A stretch of DNA of 64,000 nt from Aquarana catesbeiana (lineage: Eukaryota > Chordata > Amphibia > Anura > Ranidae): the NCBI RefSeq assembly GCF_042186555.1, contig NC_133326.1, positions 96,832,144 to 96,896,143 on the forward strand, in the 5' to 3' direction. Under the pieces are notes generated by a model that was not told the DNA's origin, did no database searches, and saw nothing but the letters and a program-made list of their open reading frames with translations. The position numbers and the translations under genes are program-made. Shown piece after piece: positions 1 through 11,760 of the stretch; position 1 is the stretch's first letter; every line of letters starts with the position of its first letter.

Positions 1-174
1 ATCTAGAATGGAATTTTTGCCCATTCTTCTTTACAAATAAAGCTCAAGCTTTGTCAGATTGTATAGAAGAGCGTCTGTGAACACCAGTCATGTCACGGAT
101 TCTCAATTGGATTTAGGTCTGGACTTTGACTTGGGCATTCTAAAACATGAATATGCTTTGATCCAAACCATTCC
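1..174 (-). mobile_element. Tc1/mariner copy 1, distal part (split by LINE)
   Basis: On the minus strand this reads the end of a Tc1 transposase, including SPDLNPIEN, which holds the third catalytic acid of the DDE triad (around 95-115). It continues directly into the sequence at 8155 once the LINE at 175-8139 and one copy of the 15-bp duplication are removed. The far end of the transposon lies beyond the left edge of the window. Confidence 0.85.
160..174. repeat. 15-bp target-site duplication, left copy
   Basis: The sequence gatccaaaccattcc occurs here and again at 8140-8154. The two copies flank the LINE exactly, and only one copy is expected in an uninterrupted Tc1 element. It marks a target-primed retrotransposition event. 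Confidence 0.9.
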
Positions 175-2098
175 TTTTCAATCTTAGCTTATTTCAAAAA
201 AAGAAAACATAATAAAGGAGATATAACAAAAAAAGAAAGTTCGCTACATTGTACTATTACAATATGTGATTACATGCATTGTGCAAAGAACAATGATATA
301 TATCTATATCATAGATGAGCAGGTGTATACACTTTGACATCAAGTCTCTGGTGAAACAACGAAATATCATATTGTAAATAAAGGCCTTTAGACATATGGG
401 AAGTTTATTATATGCGTGGGATCCAACATATGTTTACTCTTGTGGTTTTGCGTATTGGTATTATCAGAGGGATCTCCCTCTTCATGATATGCTGTCGGGA
501 CCTTTTTTACTCACTTATACGAAGTATTGATGTCGTTGAACTAATCTGGGTATATGGCCTTTGATCATATGCTTAAGAGACCGGTTCAATACAGAAAGAG
601 GAGTAGGTGAAGAGAGGGAAGAGAAATATGCTGTGAAAAGAAATAGGGGATGATGAAGAAAGTGGGAAGCACCCCAGCATGGCTAGCCAGTAGACGGTGA
701 TGGGGCATCCCTGACCCATACAGAAAAGTCGTCGGAGTAACGAAACATTGCCCACGCGGTCCAGGTGATGGTAAATTGTTCCTCCTTCCCCGCTTCTTGC
801 ACCAACAGGCGCTCCAGATCTCTTATCTGATCCACCTCGACAGCCCAGTCGCCCAAGGAAGGCACATCCGCTGTTCTCCAATGGTGGGGAATCACTGTCC
901 TGACTGCGGCCAAAAAGTGGCGCAATATATCTTTTTTAATCGCCTTGAGGGGGCCTGGGAGCATAGATAGCAGGACTATCTCTGGAGTAGGTTGAATTGA
1001 GGTAGCCATCAGCCTGCTGTATAGATCAAAGACCTTTTGCCAAAGTTTCCTGATTGGAGGACATACCCACCAAATGTGGAGCATTGTCCCTCTAGAGGAC
1101 ATGCACCGCCAGCAAGTATCTGACAAGGAAGAATTAAACTGTTGTATAGTCGCTGGGCATCTGTACCACCTCGTTAATAGCTTAAATCCTTTTTCTCGGG
1201 ACTTGGTTGCTAATGAAATCCTATGCGTCAGGACAAAGCTTTTTTGCCAATCAGCAGGGGAGATGGAGTGTTGTAGGTCTGTTTCCCATTTCTGCGTGTA
1301 TGTTGGAAGGTCTGGGGCAGAGATGTTTAGTAGTATGGAATATAACAACGATACCACGTGGGTGGGCGGGTCTGATTGTAAAAGTAGCTCGTCAAAGTCT
1401 GATGGGTCAGCTAGGATCTCAGAGATGGAGGAAAAAGTATGTACATATGACATTAATTGACCCCTCTGTAACCACATTGTTGGGGGCCCTATGTTTGTCT
1501 GGGGGGGTATGTCTGTTCTCAGAGATGGGTCAGCGCGTAAAACCTGCGCTAAGCGTCTATGACTATACCTATTCCAGGGTCTAAATCTGCTTCTGTTTAC
1601 TGCCGGGGGGAAGGCCGGAATCCCAAAGAGAGGGGTCATTGGGCCCTGAGGTTTAGATAATTTACCAGTTAAGGTCAGGCGGTCCCAAATCTGAAGAGTT
1701 TGACGAGTAAGAGCAGTAGAGAGTGAACTATCCTTGCGCTGGGCCGTAGGGGTCCACGGCAGGGCGCAAAGATCAATTTCATTAAGATGCCTCTCCAATT
1801 GGACCCAGAGCTTGGAGGAGGAGTGGTGAAACCAGTCCATGATACGTATGAGTACCGCCGCCTTATATGTAGAGGCATCTGGGACCCCCGGACCTTCGGG
1901 AGGGTCATTGTGTCGTATTTTATCATGGGGCGGTCTCCCTTCCATATGAATTTAGAAAAAATCTGACAAAGCTTTTGGAAGAACGAGGTGGGGATATATA
2001 TGGGAATAGTTTGAAAAAGATATAGGAATCTAGGGAGAACCTCCATCTTCAAGACATTTACCCTACCCAACCAAGAGAGCTGTTTAGATGCGTATGAA

Positions 2099-2534
2099 CC
2101 AAAAATCTCTCCTGCGCTCAGGTAATGAGTTCCTCAATGTGTGGTATGACCGAATGCCTCAGTGGTAATTACTGTCTTGCAGCTCTCCTCAGAATAATGG
2201 GTATTCATAGACTACAAAAAAGAAAAGAAAGGAGGGTGCACCGACCTAGTGCATTACCACTGGTAACATTTATTAAAAAAGTAAAACAGCAAATGGATAG
2301 GTGCCGTCTAGGCTCTGAAGAAAGGGGTTCTCCCCAGAAACGCGTCAGCCATTGCCCCATCTACCTGATGTCCGGTCCAGGGCTTTTTGATGTTTGATTC
2401 TGCTCACCTGCAGCTACTGTCTATGCCTGATATTTTAAGCTTGTTTGTGAGTATCCATTTGCTGTTTTACTTTTTTAATAAATGTTACCAGTGGTAATGC
2501 ACTAGGTCGGTGCGCCCTCCTTTCTATTCTTTTC
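2099..2534 (+). mobile_element. 436-bp hairpin element with hammerhead-like core, inside the LINE
   Basis: ttagatgcgtatgaa occurs at 2084-2098 and 2535-2549, a 15-bp target duplication that marks this block as a later insertion in LINE ORF2. Inside, 2219-2304 and 2453-2534 are inverted copies (about 78-80 bp, nearly perfect) of a 3' tail containing AATAAATG and ending ggtgcgccctcctttct. The loop holds CTGAAGA, a GGGG-TTCT-CCCC hairpin and GAAACGCGTC (2315-2346). It looks like a retroposed unit fused to an inverted piece of its own tail. Confidence 0.75.
2315..2346 (+). ncRNA. Degenerate hammerhead-like core
   Basis: CTGAAGA (one base from CTGATGA), then aa-GGGG-TTCT-CCCC-a, then GAAACGCGTC with the standard GAAAC box and a minimal stem III. 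It lies in the loop of the hairpin element at 2099-2534. Confidence 0.4.
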
Positions 2535-5500
2535 TTAGATGCGTATGAAGCCAGATCCGTTTGTGTTCTAAGAAGTAAAGGGGTAAAGTTACTGGAAAAT
2601 AGTTGGGATGCGTCCGTTGGGATATGGATTCCCAGATACCTAATAGATGTAGAGCTTGTCTTAAAAGGTAAAGAGGATGAGAGCTGTTGGAGAGTCGCTT
2701 TTGGGAGCAAAATGTTGAGAATTTATGACTTACTATGATTAACTTTAAAGTTACTGACATCTCCATATCTCCTAAACTCTTGAATAATAGCAGGCAGAGA
2801 CACTTGCGGTTGGGTAACAAACATGAGCAGGTCATCTGCAAATAGGACCATTTTGGTATGTATAGGGCCTACATTAATACCATGAATAGCCGGGTTGTTT
2901 CTAATGGCGATGGCCAAGTGTTCCATAACAAGAACATAGAGAATGGGGGACAAGGGGCACCCCTGTCTCGTTCCCTTGTGGATAGTGAATTTTGGAGAAA
3001 GGGAACCGTTTAGTCTGATCCTATCGGAGGGAGTTGTATAGAGGGACATTATTCTGGAGCTCATGTTCCGGCCTATGCCTAACTGCTGTAGTAAGAGGCG
3101 AAGAAATTGCCAGTCGACACGGTCAAAGGCCTTCTCTGCATCGACCGTAAGGAGGCACAATGGGATACTGTGGGTCCGAGCATAATCTGTAAAGAGGTGT
3201 TTTCAGGGTGTTATCCCTCGCCTCTCTTCCACTCACAAAGCCAACCTGATCTAGGTGGATTAAGCGGGGCAATAATGGTTGTAGTCTATTAGCTAGCACC
3301 TTCGCGTATATCTTCAGATCTACTCCTATCAGCGATATGGGTTGGTAATTAGCACAGATAGTCAGGTCTTTGTCTGGTTTTGGGATAAGGGTGATATGAG
3401 CCTCTAGTGTTTGCGGCGGGAATACTGAGCTTTCAGAGATAGAGTTAAACACTTTTGTTAAGAAAGGGGTAAGGAGGGGAGCAAATTGTTTGTAGAATTT
3501 TGTAGTGAAGCCATCAGGGCCCGGACTTTTACCAGATGGGGTAGATGCAATGGCACGGGCGACTTCATCTTCCGATATCGGATCCTCGATGCCCTCTATC
3601 GTTGCATCATCTAAAGTAGGAAGTGCAGTTTGCGCAATATATGAGGCTTGTGTTTCCGCTGTAATAGAGGGAGGTTCAGTGGGGCTTGCTGAAGGTATGT
3701 TATATAGGGATTGATAGAAGTCGCGGAATACCTGTCCCATCTCAGCTGGTGCCGAGACAGTCTTCCCGGACTTGTCTTGTATGTGAGGTATAAAGGTGTT
3801 AGGATGTTTGGTATGTAGGGTACGAGCTAGCGATCTACCACATTTTATCCTTAAATTTGTATTGATGAAAGGCTAGTTTGTTCGCAAATGTACATGCTGA
3901 CGCTTCGTATAGTTCCCTAAGCTGAGAGCGAGCGGAAGAAACCTCCGCAAGCACCTCCGCCATGAGGGAATGCTTATGAGTAGTCTCAAGCGTCTTAAGT
4001 TTGTGTACCGCCGTAGTTATCGCAGCTGAGCGTTCTTTTTTCAGGCGAGCGCCCAATTGGATAAAGCTACCCCGCAAAACCGCCTTTAATGCCTCCCATT
4101 GAATAGGTGGTGATGTGTCGTCAGAGGCATGGTCCGCAAAAAAGTTTGTTATAGTCTCTGCTATCCGTGTATCGTATCCTGGTTCAGTTAGGAGTGAGTC
4201 ATTTAACCTCCATGTCCATTCTTTTGTTGGGGTAGAGGGGACCGCAAGCCTCAGGGATATTGGTGAGTGGTCCGACCAAACCATAGGATCTATTTCACAC
4301 TTTGTGGACCAGTCTAAGCAGCCGTGGTCCATTAAAAAGTAATCTAGACGGCTGTAAGAATGATGTACGTTTTGAAAAATGTTTGTAGTTTCGCGTGTCA
4401 GAATAAAGTATCCGCCATACATCAACAAGATGCATGTTATACATGGCACGTTTTAGGGCCCGTAGTTTAGGAAAGGAAACCGGGATATTGAGGAATCCAA
4501 TAGTGGATCCAGGGGAGTATTGAAGTCCCCTCCAAGTATGAGCTTGCCCTCTGCAAAACCCGCCAGAGTCTTTAAATACTGCAAGGCCCATGGGACTTGA
4601 TGTGTGTTAGGCAAATAAATATTGGCTATTGTAAATTTAGTCCCCCAAAGGGAGATTTTCACAAAGACGTATCTGCCCTGTGGGTCTGTCATATGGTCAA
4701 GCAATTCAATAGGGAGTGTTTTGTGAAATACAATAGATACTCCCTTAGATTTTTGTGTCGGATTGGTACTGTGGATCCACCTATTAAAATATCTGCTGGA
4801 GCAGGAAGGGGTGGAGCTATATTGGAAGTGGGTCTCCTGCAGCAAAAGCACGTTAACCTGTCGTTTGTGCATCTGATACAGAATTTGCCCACGTTTTGAA
4901 GCAATGTTAAGCCCATTGACATTATAAGAATAAAATTTCATCTGTGGGCGTGAGGTCACTGTGTGAGCCATGCTGGGGTGCTATAGGTTGTATAAAGAAG
5001 AAGGTTGTAGAGTAGAGAGCAGTACGGAGCAAAATGGAAAAAAGAAGTGAAATGCGGGAGTGTGGGAAGGGGGGGAGGGGGGAGAAAGGAATAAGAGAAA
5101 TTTGTGGGATTAAAGAGAAGAGAAAAAAAAGTAAAAAAAAAAAAAAAAAAAAGTAGTAAGGTGTAAAAGAAAGGACACCTAAAAATATGTGTCTGAGAGA
5201 CTAATGTGTCGAGGTCAAGACGAATGGACCAGAGTCGTGGTCCCGACAGCGAATCAGGCATACATAGAGTATATGTCACACACTTAACATTTGAGCCGTA
5301 TGTGAAGCAAGCAACAGCTTTTTCCTATAAAGAAAAAAAATAAAAACAGAACCTTCTGGATGGGATTGAAACGACTCCCACTGCAACATAAAAGAAAATG
5401 AGAGGGTTGAGGGTCTGTAGACTAATCCTTTCTATGTTTGTTATCCCACCTCTGAGGCAGAGCCTCCATTTCTAAGTCTCATCGTATATACAAGACCAGT

Positions 5501-6329
5501 GAGTTAAGATTCGTGGATGCGCTCATCTTTACCTATCAACCAAAACTATAGAAACCCAGTCATGTGCACTACCGTTAACGATAACAATTGGGAACAGCCA
5601 ACTAAATCTGTGGATATGATTCAGGTAGTTAACCTAGGGGTACATAACTAGAACCCTTATATTGGCTCCTGTGTGTAGAGAAATTATTTAGCCAAAACTA
5701 TAATATACATATATGGAGGGCAGGGGGGAGCGGAGGATCCACTCACGGAGGCAATCAACCACCCCATAAGTGGCACCTTTAAGCCTGTATCTCATGGAGC
5801 AGGAATTAATTAAAGCCGGTGGTCAAAGCTCCCCAGAGCAGTATCCTCCACCCCCGCCACAAACCCCCCAGCACATACAGTATAGGAAGGGTGTGGGAGA
5901 GAACATTCTGAAATAGAACACAACATCAAAGAAAAAAACATTTAGTGCATATTGGCATTACCTGACGCCCGTCACAGTGAGGGTCACAGAGTGACTATTG
6001 CCCATGCTCTCTCCCGAACCCCAGCCAGTTATTAAATCGGCAAAGAGCAGGGAAAGAGCTAGTAGTTCCAAGTCCTGTACTTACAGAATCACTTTCCAGG
6101 CTTACTAGAGAGCTCTGGTTTTAAAAAAGAAAGTCACAGTCAAAGGGTCAATAAAGATGACATGTCACAGGCAATGCGGCAAGGCTACCGGGACCCCTCT
6201 GCGAGATAGGCGGCGAGTCATGGCGATACAGGACATCAGTCCCCAGCAAGCCGTTTTATCAAATTTTCTGGAGAGGTAGGTCCTCATCCCAGGGACCGGA
6301 TTAGACTAATCTAGACCTAGGACGTCTAC

Positions 6330-7420
6330 GGCACTGCGGGAGTGGGCCAAGTCCCATCTGTCGTGAACGATCTTCCGGAGGATCCAGCCAGTTCAAGATA
6401 TCCACTGGTTCTTACTCAATAAAGAGGAAAAAGTCCAGCAGTTGATCTGGGTCTGATAGCATGAACCTGCTGACTCCCCTGGTCACCTTGATGCTGAAGG
6501 GGTGACCCCATGTATATTAAGCTCCGGCTTGTCATATGAGGTCAAGGAGAGGGCGCACCACTCAACGCATATACAGCGTATTGCGAGACAAGTCCGGGTA
6601 CAGGTGGATAGGGGCACCAAAAAAATCTGCTGAACCCAGGCTCCATGCCTTTCGCATGACCTCTTCTTTCAAGGTGAAGTAGTGGACCCGACAAAGAACA
6701 TCTCGGGGACGACCATCTCGTGCCCCCTCCAGTCCTCCCACTCTGTGAACACGGTCTAGTTCAATTGGTGATGTTGCCTCTCTCCCCAGTACTTTATTGA
6801 GGATAGTTATAACAGTGGGTTTCAGCTCTGTTCCAGACGTTGCCTCCGGTATGCCTTGCAGTCTAATGTTATTTCGGCGACTGCGATTTTCGCTGTCTTC
6901 TATGCGGAGTTGCTGATGGCGTAGGCGACGGAGGTGTGTCGCGTTTGAGGTCATGGTCATCTTGAGCAGTGGTTAAGACTGACACTGCTTCCTCATTAGC
7001 TGTGACTTTTTGTCTCGGAGCATTTAGCTCCACTTGAAGGGAATCTTCCATTTTGCTTGCCCATGAGTCGAAATCCATTCTGAAGGCAGAAAGGAGAGCT
7101 GTAGCTTCCGTTCTGATGGGCTCTCCTGGTAGGGGATGTGTGTCTGATTGAGATTCCCCAGCGCCTGTGTCTAGCAATGTGACTGAGCTCACAGATGAGG
7201 CTGAGGGTTCTCCCCCGGGATCTTTGAGTCTCATATTGTTGTCCTCTATCGTGCAGGCTGAAGTGGTAGGGGGAGGTTTGGTCTTCCCTGCGGTACGGCC
7301 GGGCGCCATCTTGTCCTTGGGGGTCCGAGGATCGATGGGCAACATTCTAAGAAGATATCTCTGTATGGTGCCCTGATGAGGGTCAGTGAGCTCTGAGGAG
7401 TGTGAGCTAGCTGTCGCCAT
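6330..7420 (-). pseudogene. LINE ORF1 (L1-type RNA-binding protein), frameshifted
   Basis: The start is ATG at 7420 (MATASSHSSELTDPHQGT). The first frame runs to about 6869; the second, open from about 6960 to 6562, contains ENRSRRNNIRLQGIPE, the hallmark of the L1 ORF1 RNA-recognition part. After a stop at 6562 the same kind of sequence continues (YTWGHPFSIKVTRG, SDPDQLLDFF) to about 6400, matching the C-terminal domain. In L1-type elements the product is a trimeric RNA chaperone that packages its own RNA. At least one frameshift and two stops break it. Confidence 0.75.
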
Positions 7421-8117
7421 GTAGGTCTCGGGTGCGCTGTGCTGTAAAAATAGCCTGTAGCTGTCGGGATGGCACGGGACTCAGGGATGGGTGTCCTCAG
7501 CCATCCATGATCGGGTTCTCTCTATCTGGGCCCAGCTTCCAGGGGGGTGAGAGGGGGGCTGGAGGGGAGAGGCAGGAGCCCAGATGGTGGCACAAGGGGG
7601 GCAGTAGGAGACCCCCAGGACCCAAATTATGGTGCAGGGAGAGTGGCGCCGCTATGAGGAAATAAAGTACCTGGGCCTGGAGGGTCTGACCGGATTAGTA
7701 GGCCTCAAAATGGCGGCGGCCGCGGGCCTCCAAGAACGTCTTTCTTGTATCTCCCGACATCCGCTCGGGCCCCCTCGCCCTGCAGCACCCTCCTAGGGAT
7801 GTCCGGCGTCCTTGTGTGGCGATCCGCTGCCTCTCCGCCCACGGATCACGGAACCGGAGGCCGGGGATGAAGGAGGCATAGTAGGCCTCAATATGGCGGT
7901 GGGTCGCTGTATAGTTGTAGGCCCGGCTGCGGGTCTGAGGACACCAAAGCGGCTTGTCAGCTTCAATAATCCCCGCTGGGAGCTATACAGGTGTTCGCTA
8001 GGGATGGCTGGGGAGAGTTTCTATGCTCTACTGCCTCCGGAATCCTTAGGATGGCTGTGGATAACAGCGGGCCTAGCAGAGCTCCACTGGAACACGTTTG
8101 TCCCCTTCGCCAGTCGG

Positions 8118-8826
8118 CTACGCCCCCCCCCCCCCCCCCGATCCAAACCATTCCATTGTAGCTGTGGCTGTATGTTTAAAGTCGTTGTCCTGCTGGAAGG
8201 TGAACCTCTGCCCCAGTCTCAAGTGTTTTGCAGACTCTAACAGGTTATCTTCTAAGATTGCCCTGCATTTAGCTCCATCCATCTTCACATCAACTCTGAC
8301 CAGCTTCCCTTTCCCTGCTGAAGAAAAGCATCCCCACAACATGATGCTGCCACCACCATGTTTTACGGTGGGGATGATGTGTTCAGGGTGATGTGCAGTG
8401 TTAGTTTTCCGCCACATATAGCATTTTGCTTTTAGGCCAAAAAGTTAAATTTTTGTTCTCTTCTGACCAGAACACCTTCTTCCACATGTTTGCTGTGCCC
8501 CCCACATGGCTTCTCGCAAACTGCAAATGGGACTTCTTATAGCTTTCTATCAACAATGGCTTTCTTCCTGCCACTCTTCCATAAGGGCCAGATTTGTGGA
8601 GTGCACGACTAATAGTTGTCCTGTGGACAGATTCTCCCACCTGAGCTGTGGATCTCTGCAGCTCCTCCAGGGTTACCATGGGCCTCTTGGCTGCTTCTCT
8701 GATTAATGCTCTTCTTGCCCAGCCTGTCAGTTTAGGTGGACAGCCATGTCTTGGTAGGTTTGCAGTTGTGCCATACTCTTTCCATTTTCGGATGATGGAT
8801 TGAACAGTGCTCTGCAAGATGTTCAA
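8118..8826 (-). pseudogene. Tc1 transposase, broken
   Basis: The visible order is a helix-turn-helix part (STVQSIIRKWKEYGTTANLP, then TTISRALHKSGPYGRVAGRK), a catalytic part with KKVFWSEENKNLTFW, then after a frameshift near 8410 TAHHPEHIIPTVKHGGGSIM, WGCFSSAGKGK and FTFQQDNDFKHTA. The first catalytic residue, normally Asp in FWSDE, is Glu here; the second (QQDND) is present; the third is in the separated fragment near 100. The N-terminal start lies upstream, near 8900, with further breaks. Confidence 0.85.
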
Positions 8827-9294
8827 AGCTCAGGATATTTTTTTATAACCTAACCTTGCATTAAACATCTCTGCAACTTTATCCCTGACCTGTCTGGTGT
8901 GTTTCTTGGCCTTTATAATGCTCTTTGTTCTCTACGGTTCTCTAACAAACCTGAACAAACAGAACAGCTGTATTTATACTCAGATTAAATTACACACAGG
9001 TGGACTCTAGTGGACTCTACTCTTGTAATAATTAGGTGACTTCTGAAGGCAATTGGTTCCACTAGATTTTAGTTAGGGGTGTCAGAGTAAAGGGGGCTGA
9101 ATACAAATGCATGCCACACTTTTCAGATATTTATTTGTAAAGAATTTTGTAAAACATTTATCATTTTCCTTCCACTTCATAATTTATGTGCCACTTTGTG
9201 TTGGTCTATCACATAAAATACGTTTACGTTTCTGGTTGTAACATGACGAAATGTGGAAAATTTCAACGGTTATGAATACTTTTTCAAGGCACTG
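8140..9294 (-). mobile_element. Tc1/mariner copy 1, proximal part with terminal repeat
   Basis: The right end is the Tc1-type terminal repeat reading (on minus) cagtgccttgaaaaagtatt, followed by a TA at 9295-9296. It carries most of a Tc1 transposase gene on the minus strand. Its left edge is the 15-bp duplication made by the LINE insertion, and the element continues at 1-174. It is non-functional because of the LINE insertion and frameshifts. Confidence 0.9.
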
Positions 9295-9296
9295 TA

Positions 9297-9719
9297 TGGC
9301 TTCAGTCGATGGAAATCCTACAGCGTCATCACTGGCTCTGCCAAGTTCCTATATCACTCCACATCAATGTTAAGAGGAAGAACAGATACTCATAGTGCAA
9401 CCCATAAAAACATAGGTAAAATGTATTAATCTCTTGCACTCACATGTATACAGCAGCAATTCGCATAGACAGAAGCTAAGATGGCGCCGTAAGAATTTCT
9501 GCCAGTGTGCAAGATGATCTCGCTGGCCACAAGCTCTGCTCAACGCGTTTCTACACAACTGTTTTTGTAAGGGAAAGAAGATGTTGCACTATGAGTATCT
9601 GTTCTTCCTCTGCTATGTCAGTCACTTACTATCCATTACATTGATGTGAAGTGATATTGAAACTTGTGTGGCAGAGCCAGTGATGACGCTGTAGTATTTC
9701 CATTGATTGAAGTCATATC
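9297..9719 (-). mobile_element. Foldback element with arms of about 100-140 bp
   Basis: The left arm (9299-9400) contains tacagcgtcatcactggctc and gaagaacagatactcatagt. The right arm (9578-9719) contains the reverse complements of both, with a few small indels. The loop on the minus strand has GAAACGCGTT (9542-9551) and, downstream, attaatacattttacc, a likely worn polyadenylation-type tail. The Tc1 element at 9294 ends in its outer edge: the pattern TATG-CTTCA spans the Tc1 TA, so Tc1 inserted into this element. The other flank is outside the window. Confidence 0.7.
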
Positions 9720-10374
9720 TATTGACTTTTGTTTGAGATTCAATTGTTCTGTAATCAGTATGTTTATCCTGGTGGCATGGATATCCTCATAACACTTGCT
9801 CTTCTTTGGACTTGCACAGAATTGTAATTCTTTTGGTTGTCACTGACTTTTTTTTCACTTGATGAATTTTATTGTACTTATTTGTGGATTGTTTGGCATT
9901 TGCAGCTAATTGCAGCAAACCTGAATTGCTAGAATGGGCAAAGGACCTGTTTTAATTGCAGACATTTATAATATTCAGAGACTGTTGCTGAATATTGCAG
10001 CAACTGTAAGCAATATAGCAGATTACATTTCTACTTTTTGTGATCAGTTGCAGGAGGCTATAGACTGTTCTCAGTCATGTGGAAACACCGGTACAAATGT
10101 TATGTAGCAAAGGCCATATGGCTGCTTTAATTAAATGGGAAGTAATGCTGGTGTGTATAACTGGCCTGGCTTTTCTTTTGTGATATCTCCCCAGTGTTGT
10201 TTGGGATTGTTTTTGGGATTGTTGAAAAAGATTAGATTTAGAGGAATTTGCTAATTCAAGCAACTGAGATGTAAAGTTTGTTTCTAATAATTGTGGTCTA
10301 AGAGGTTTGTAAATGTAACAAAAAATTTTTGCAACAAAGTAGTGACATTTTAAAATGGGGGGGAAAAGGGTAAG

Positions 10375-10716
10375 TGCCGCTTAAGGCCTCCTCCCCCCTC
10401 CTCTTTTAAGAATGGCACTTTTGGGGGGTCTGGTGTAGTGGTTACCTGATTTTGACAGGTACCTGCTACCACTTCTGTTTCAATCACCTAGTCTATTGGA
10501 ACAGAAGTTCTCCAATCCCCTCCTTCCCTCCCCAGCTGGGTGCCCACAGTTAAGATGGCGGCACCAGGAACCCGAAGGCTAGTGATGAACTAGCCCTAGT
10601 TAGGACGGCGCTGGATCGTGCGACAGGTGAGTGGCTGTTTATTAAAGGTCAGCAGCTACAGATTTTGTAGCTGCAGACTCTTAATTTTTACACAGGAGAC
10701 TGGAGCTCCTCTTTAA
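10375..10716. repeat. Probable MITE-like repeat with GC-rich core
   Basis: A GC-rich block (atggcggcaccaggaacccg and neighbours) sits in AT-rich intron and ends gactggagctcctctttaaa, an end resembling the TTTAAAG ends of other short elements in this window. The left border is unclear. No coding potential was seen. Confidence 0.35.
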
Positions 10717-11153
10717 ATTCTTAATGCTGTTACTTAAATGAGTTCTGATTGCAGGGAAGATTTCTTGATGCATTTGCATGTAGAATCATATGTTTTCTTC
10801 ACCTTGTATCAAAACATTATATGCAATTTCCATTACAAATTGGCTAGCTTTCCACTTTATTGCCCAGTTGGAATTTCTTTGCCATGCTAATGCTTTAAAA
10901 GGGAGTTTTGACCCTGCATTTATCTGTTGATTAAGTAAATGGAACTTTATTCTGAAAACATTATTTTCAGTGTTCTAGATAGCAGTGTAAACCAGTAGCC
11001 AACAAGTCAGACACCAGTCATGCTTTGCTTGCAGGATTTGGTACAGACTAAATACATCTGGTCTTTGTTAACTTTGTGTATGTCACTCAATCATTTAGAA
11101 ATAATTTACTCTAAGCATGAATAACCAGTAATCCCTCCATTGTTGTTTTGCAG

Positions 11154-11322
11154 ATTAATGGCACAGTCACCGAAAACATGTCTTTGTCCGATGCAAAAAC
11201 ATTGATAGAAAGGTCAAAGGGTAAATTAAAAATGGTAGTTCAAAGAGATGAGCGAGCAACTCTACTGAATGTCCCAGATCTAGATGACAGCCTTCATTCT
11301 GCAAACGCTTCAGAGAGAGACG
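11154..11322 (+). CDS. tjp1: tjp1 exon: end of PDZ2
   Basis: It begins after TTTTGCAG and ends before GTATGG; 169 nt, entry phase 0, and the last G is the first base of an Asp codon. It reads INGTVTENMSLSDAKTLIER and then KGKLKMVVQRDERATLLNVP. This is the last alpha helix and last beta strand of the second PDZ domain followed by the start of the linker. In ZO proteins PDZ2 makes domain-swapped dimers and binds ZO-2, ZO-3 and connexins. The first half of the domain must lie upstream of the window. Confidence 0.93.
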
Positions 11323-11760
11323 GTATGGTGACATTGTGGAAATAAATGATAAAATCAGGCAATTAATTAAAATCCAGGCATTTTGAAATAGAGTGGGAAA
11401 GAGTCAACTTTTCTGTCTGGTTTTTATTTTTGGGAGATTTTTCTCGGTAGTGGTTATCACAAAGATGGGAAACTACAGACCGCAATGAAAAAAAATCCAG
11501 TTTTAACACTTCCATATTCTTCTAAAAATGTTGTGTTTTTGTTTTTTTTTTTTAATGCCGCCCTTGAAGAGAATTTCTGTCACTTCCTGTCCTCACAGGG
11601 GGAAAGGGGACATATTCACAAGTGGGACACAGACAGCAATTAAACCCCGACATACACTTTAATGTATAAATGAAAGGCAACACAATGAACAGCTTGCTGT
11701 TTTCAACCTATTGCTCATGTTATTGATACAGATGTAATACAGTTAACAACATACACAATT

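Larger units (their letters stand above)
683..4971 (-). pseudogene. LINE ORF2: endonuclease and reverse transcriptase, broken
   Basis: From ATG at 4971 the order is an APE-like endonuclease (FYSYNVNGLN, LLLQETHF, LILGGDFN, SRLDYF, VWSDHSP at about 4960-4240), then reverse transcriptase (PSGKSPGPDGF, LIPKPDKD, QPISLIGVDLKIYAKVLANR, AEKAFDRVDW, GTRQGCPLSP, VLFADDLLMF, about 3590-2790) and a C-terminal Cys/His part (CWRC..H..WWVCP near 1080). It drives nicking and cDNA synthesis at the target. It is split by frameshifts near 4450, 3790, 3140 and 1950 and by the element at 2099-2534, so it cannot make a full protein. Confidence 0.85.
175..8139 (-). mobile_element. Nearly full-length L1/Tx1-like LINE (7,965 bp)
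   Basis: On the minus strand it holds a G-run 5' end (8122-8139 read as C on +), a 5' region of about 700 bp, ORF1 (about 7420-6330), a spacer of about 1.3 kb, ORF2 (4971-683) with endonuclease and reverse transcriptase, and a 3' region of about 500 bp. A 15-bp duplication flanks it. There is no long poly(A); the 3' end reads gattgaaaa. Lack of a long A tail, the ORF1 type and the RT motifs fit the L1 group including the Tx1 clade, some members of which insert into fixed targets. It is inactive: both ORFs are frameshifted and ORF2 contains a 436-bp insertion. Clade choice within the L1 group is inference. Confidence 0.85.

Noticed and set aside
573..1584. Plus-strand frames over the LINE
   Set aside because: They are antisense to ORF2, whose minus-strand protein shows clear LINE motifs.
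9542..9551. A fifth hammerhead core on the minus strand at GAAACGCGTT
   Set aside because: A short stem (acaa/ttgt) precedes it, but no CUGAUGA-like box is recognisable upstream, so it is counted only as a motif and not as a ribozyme feature.
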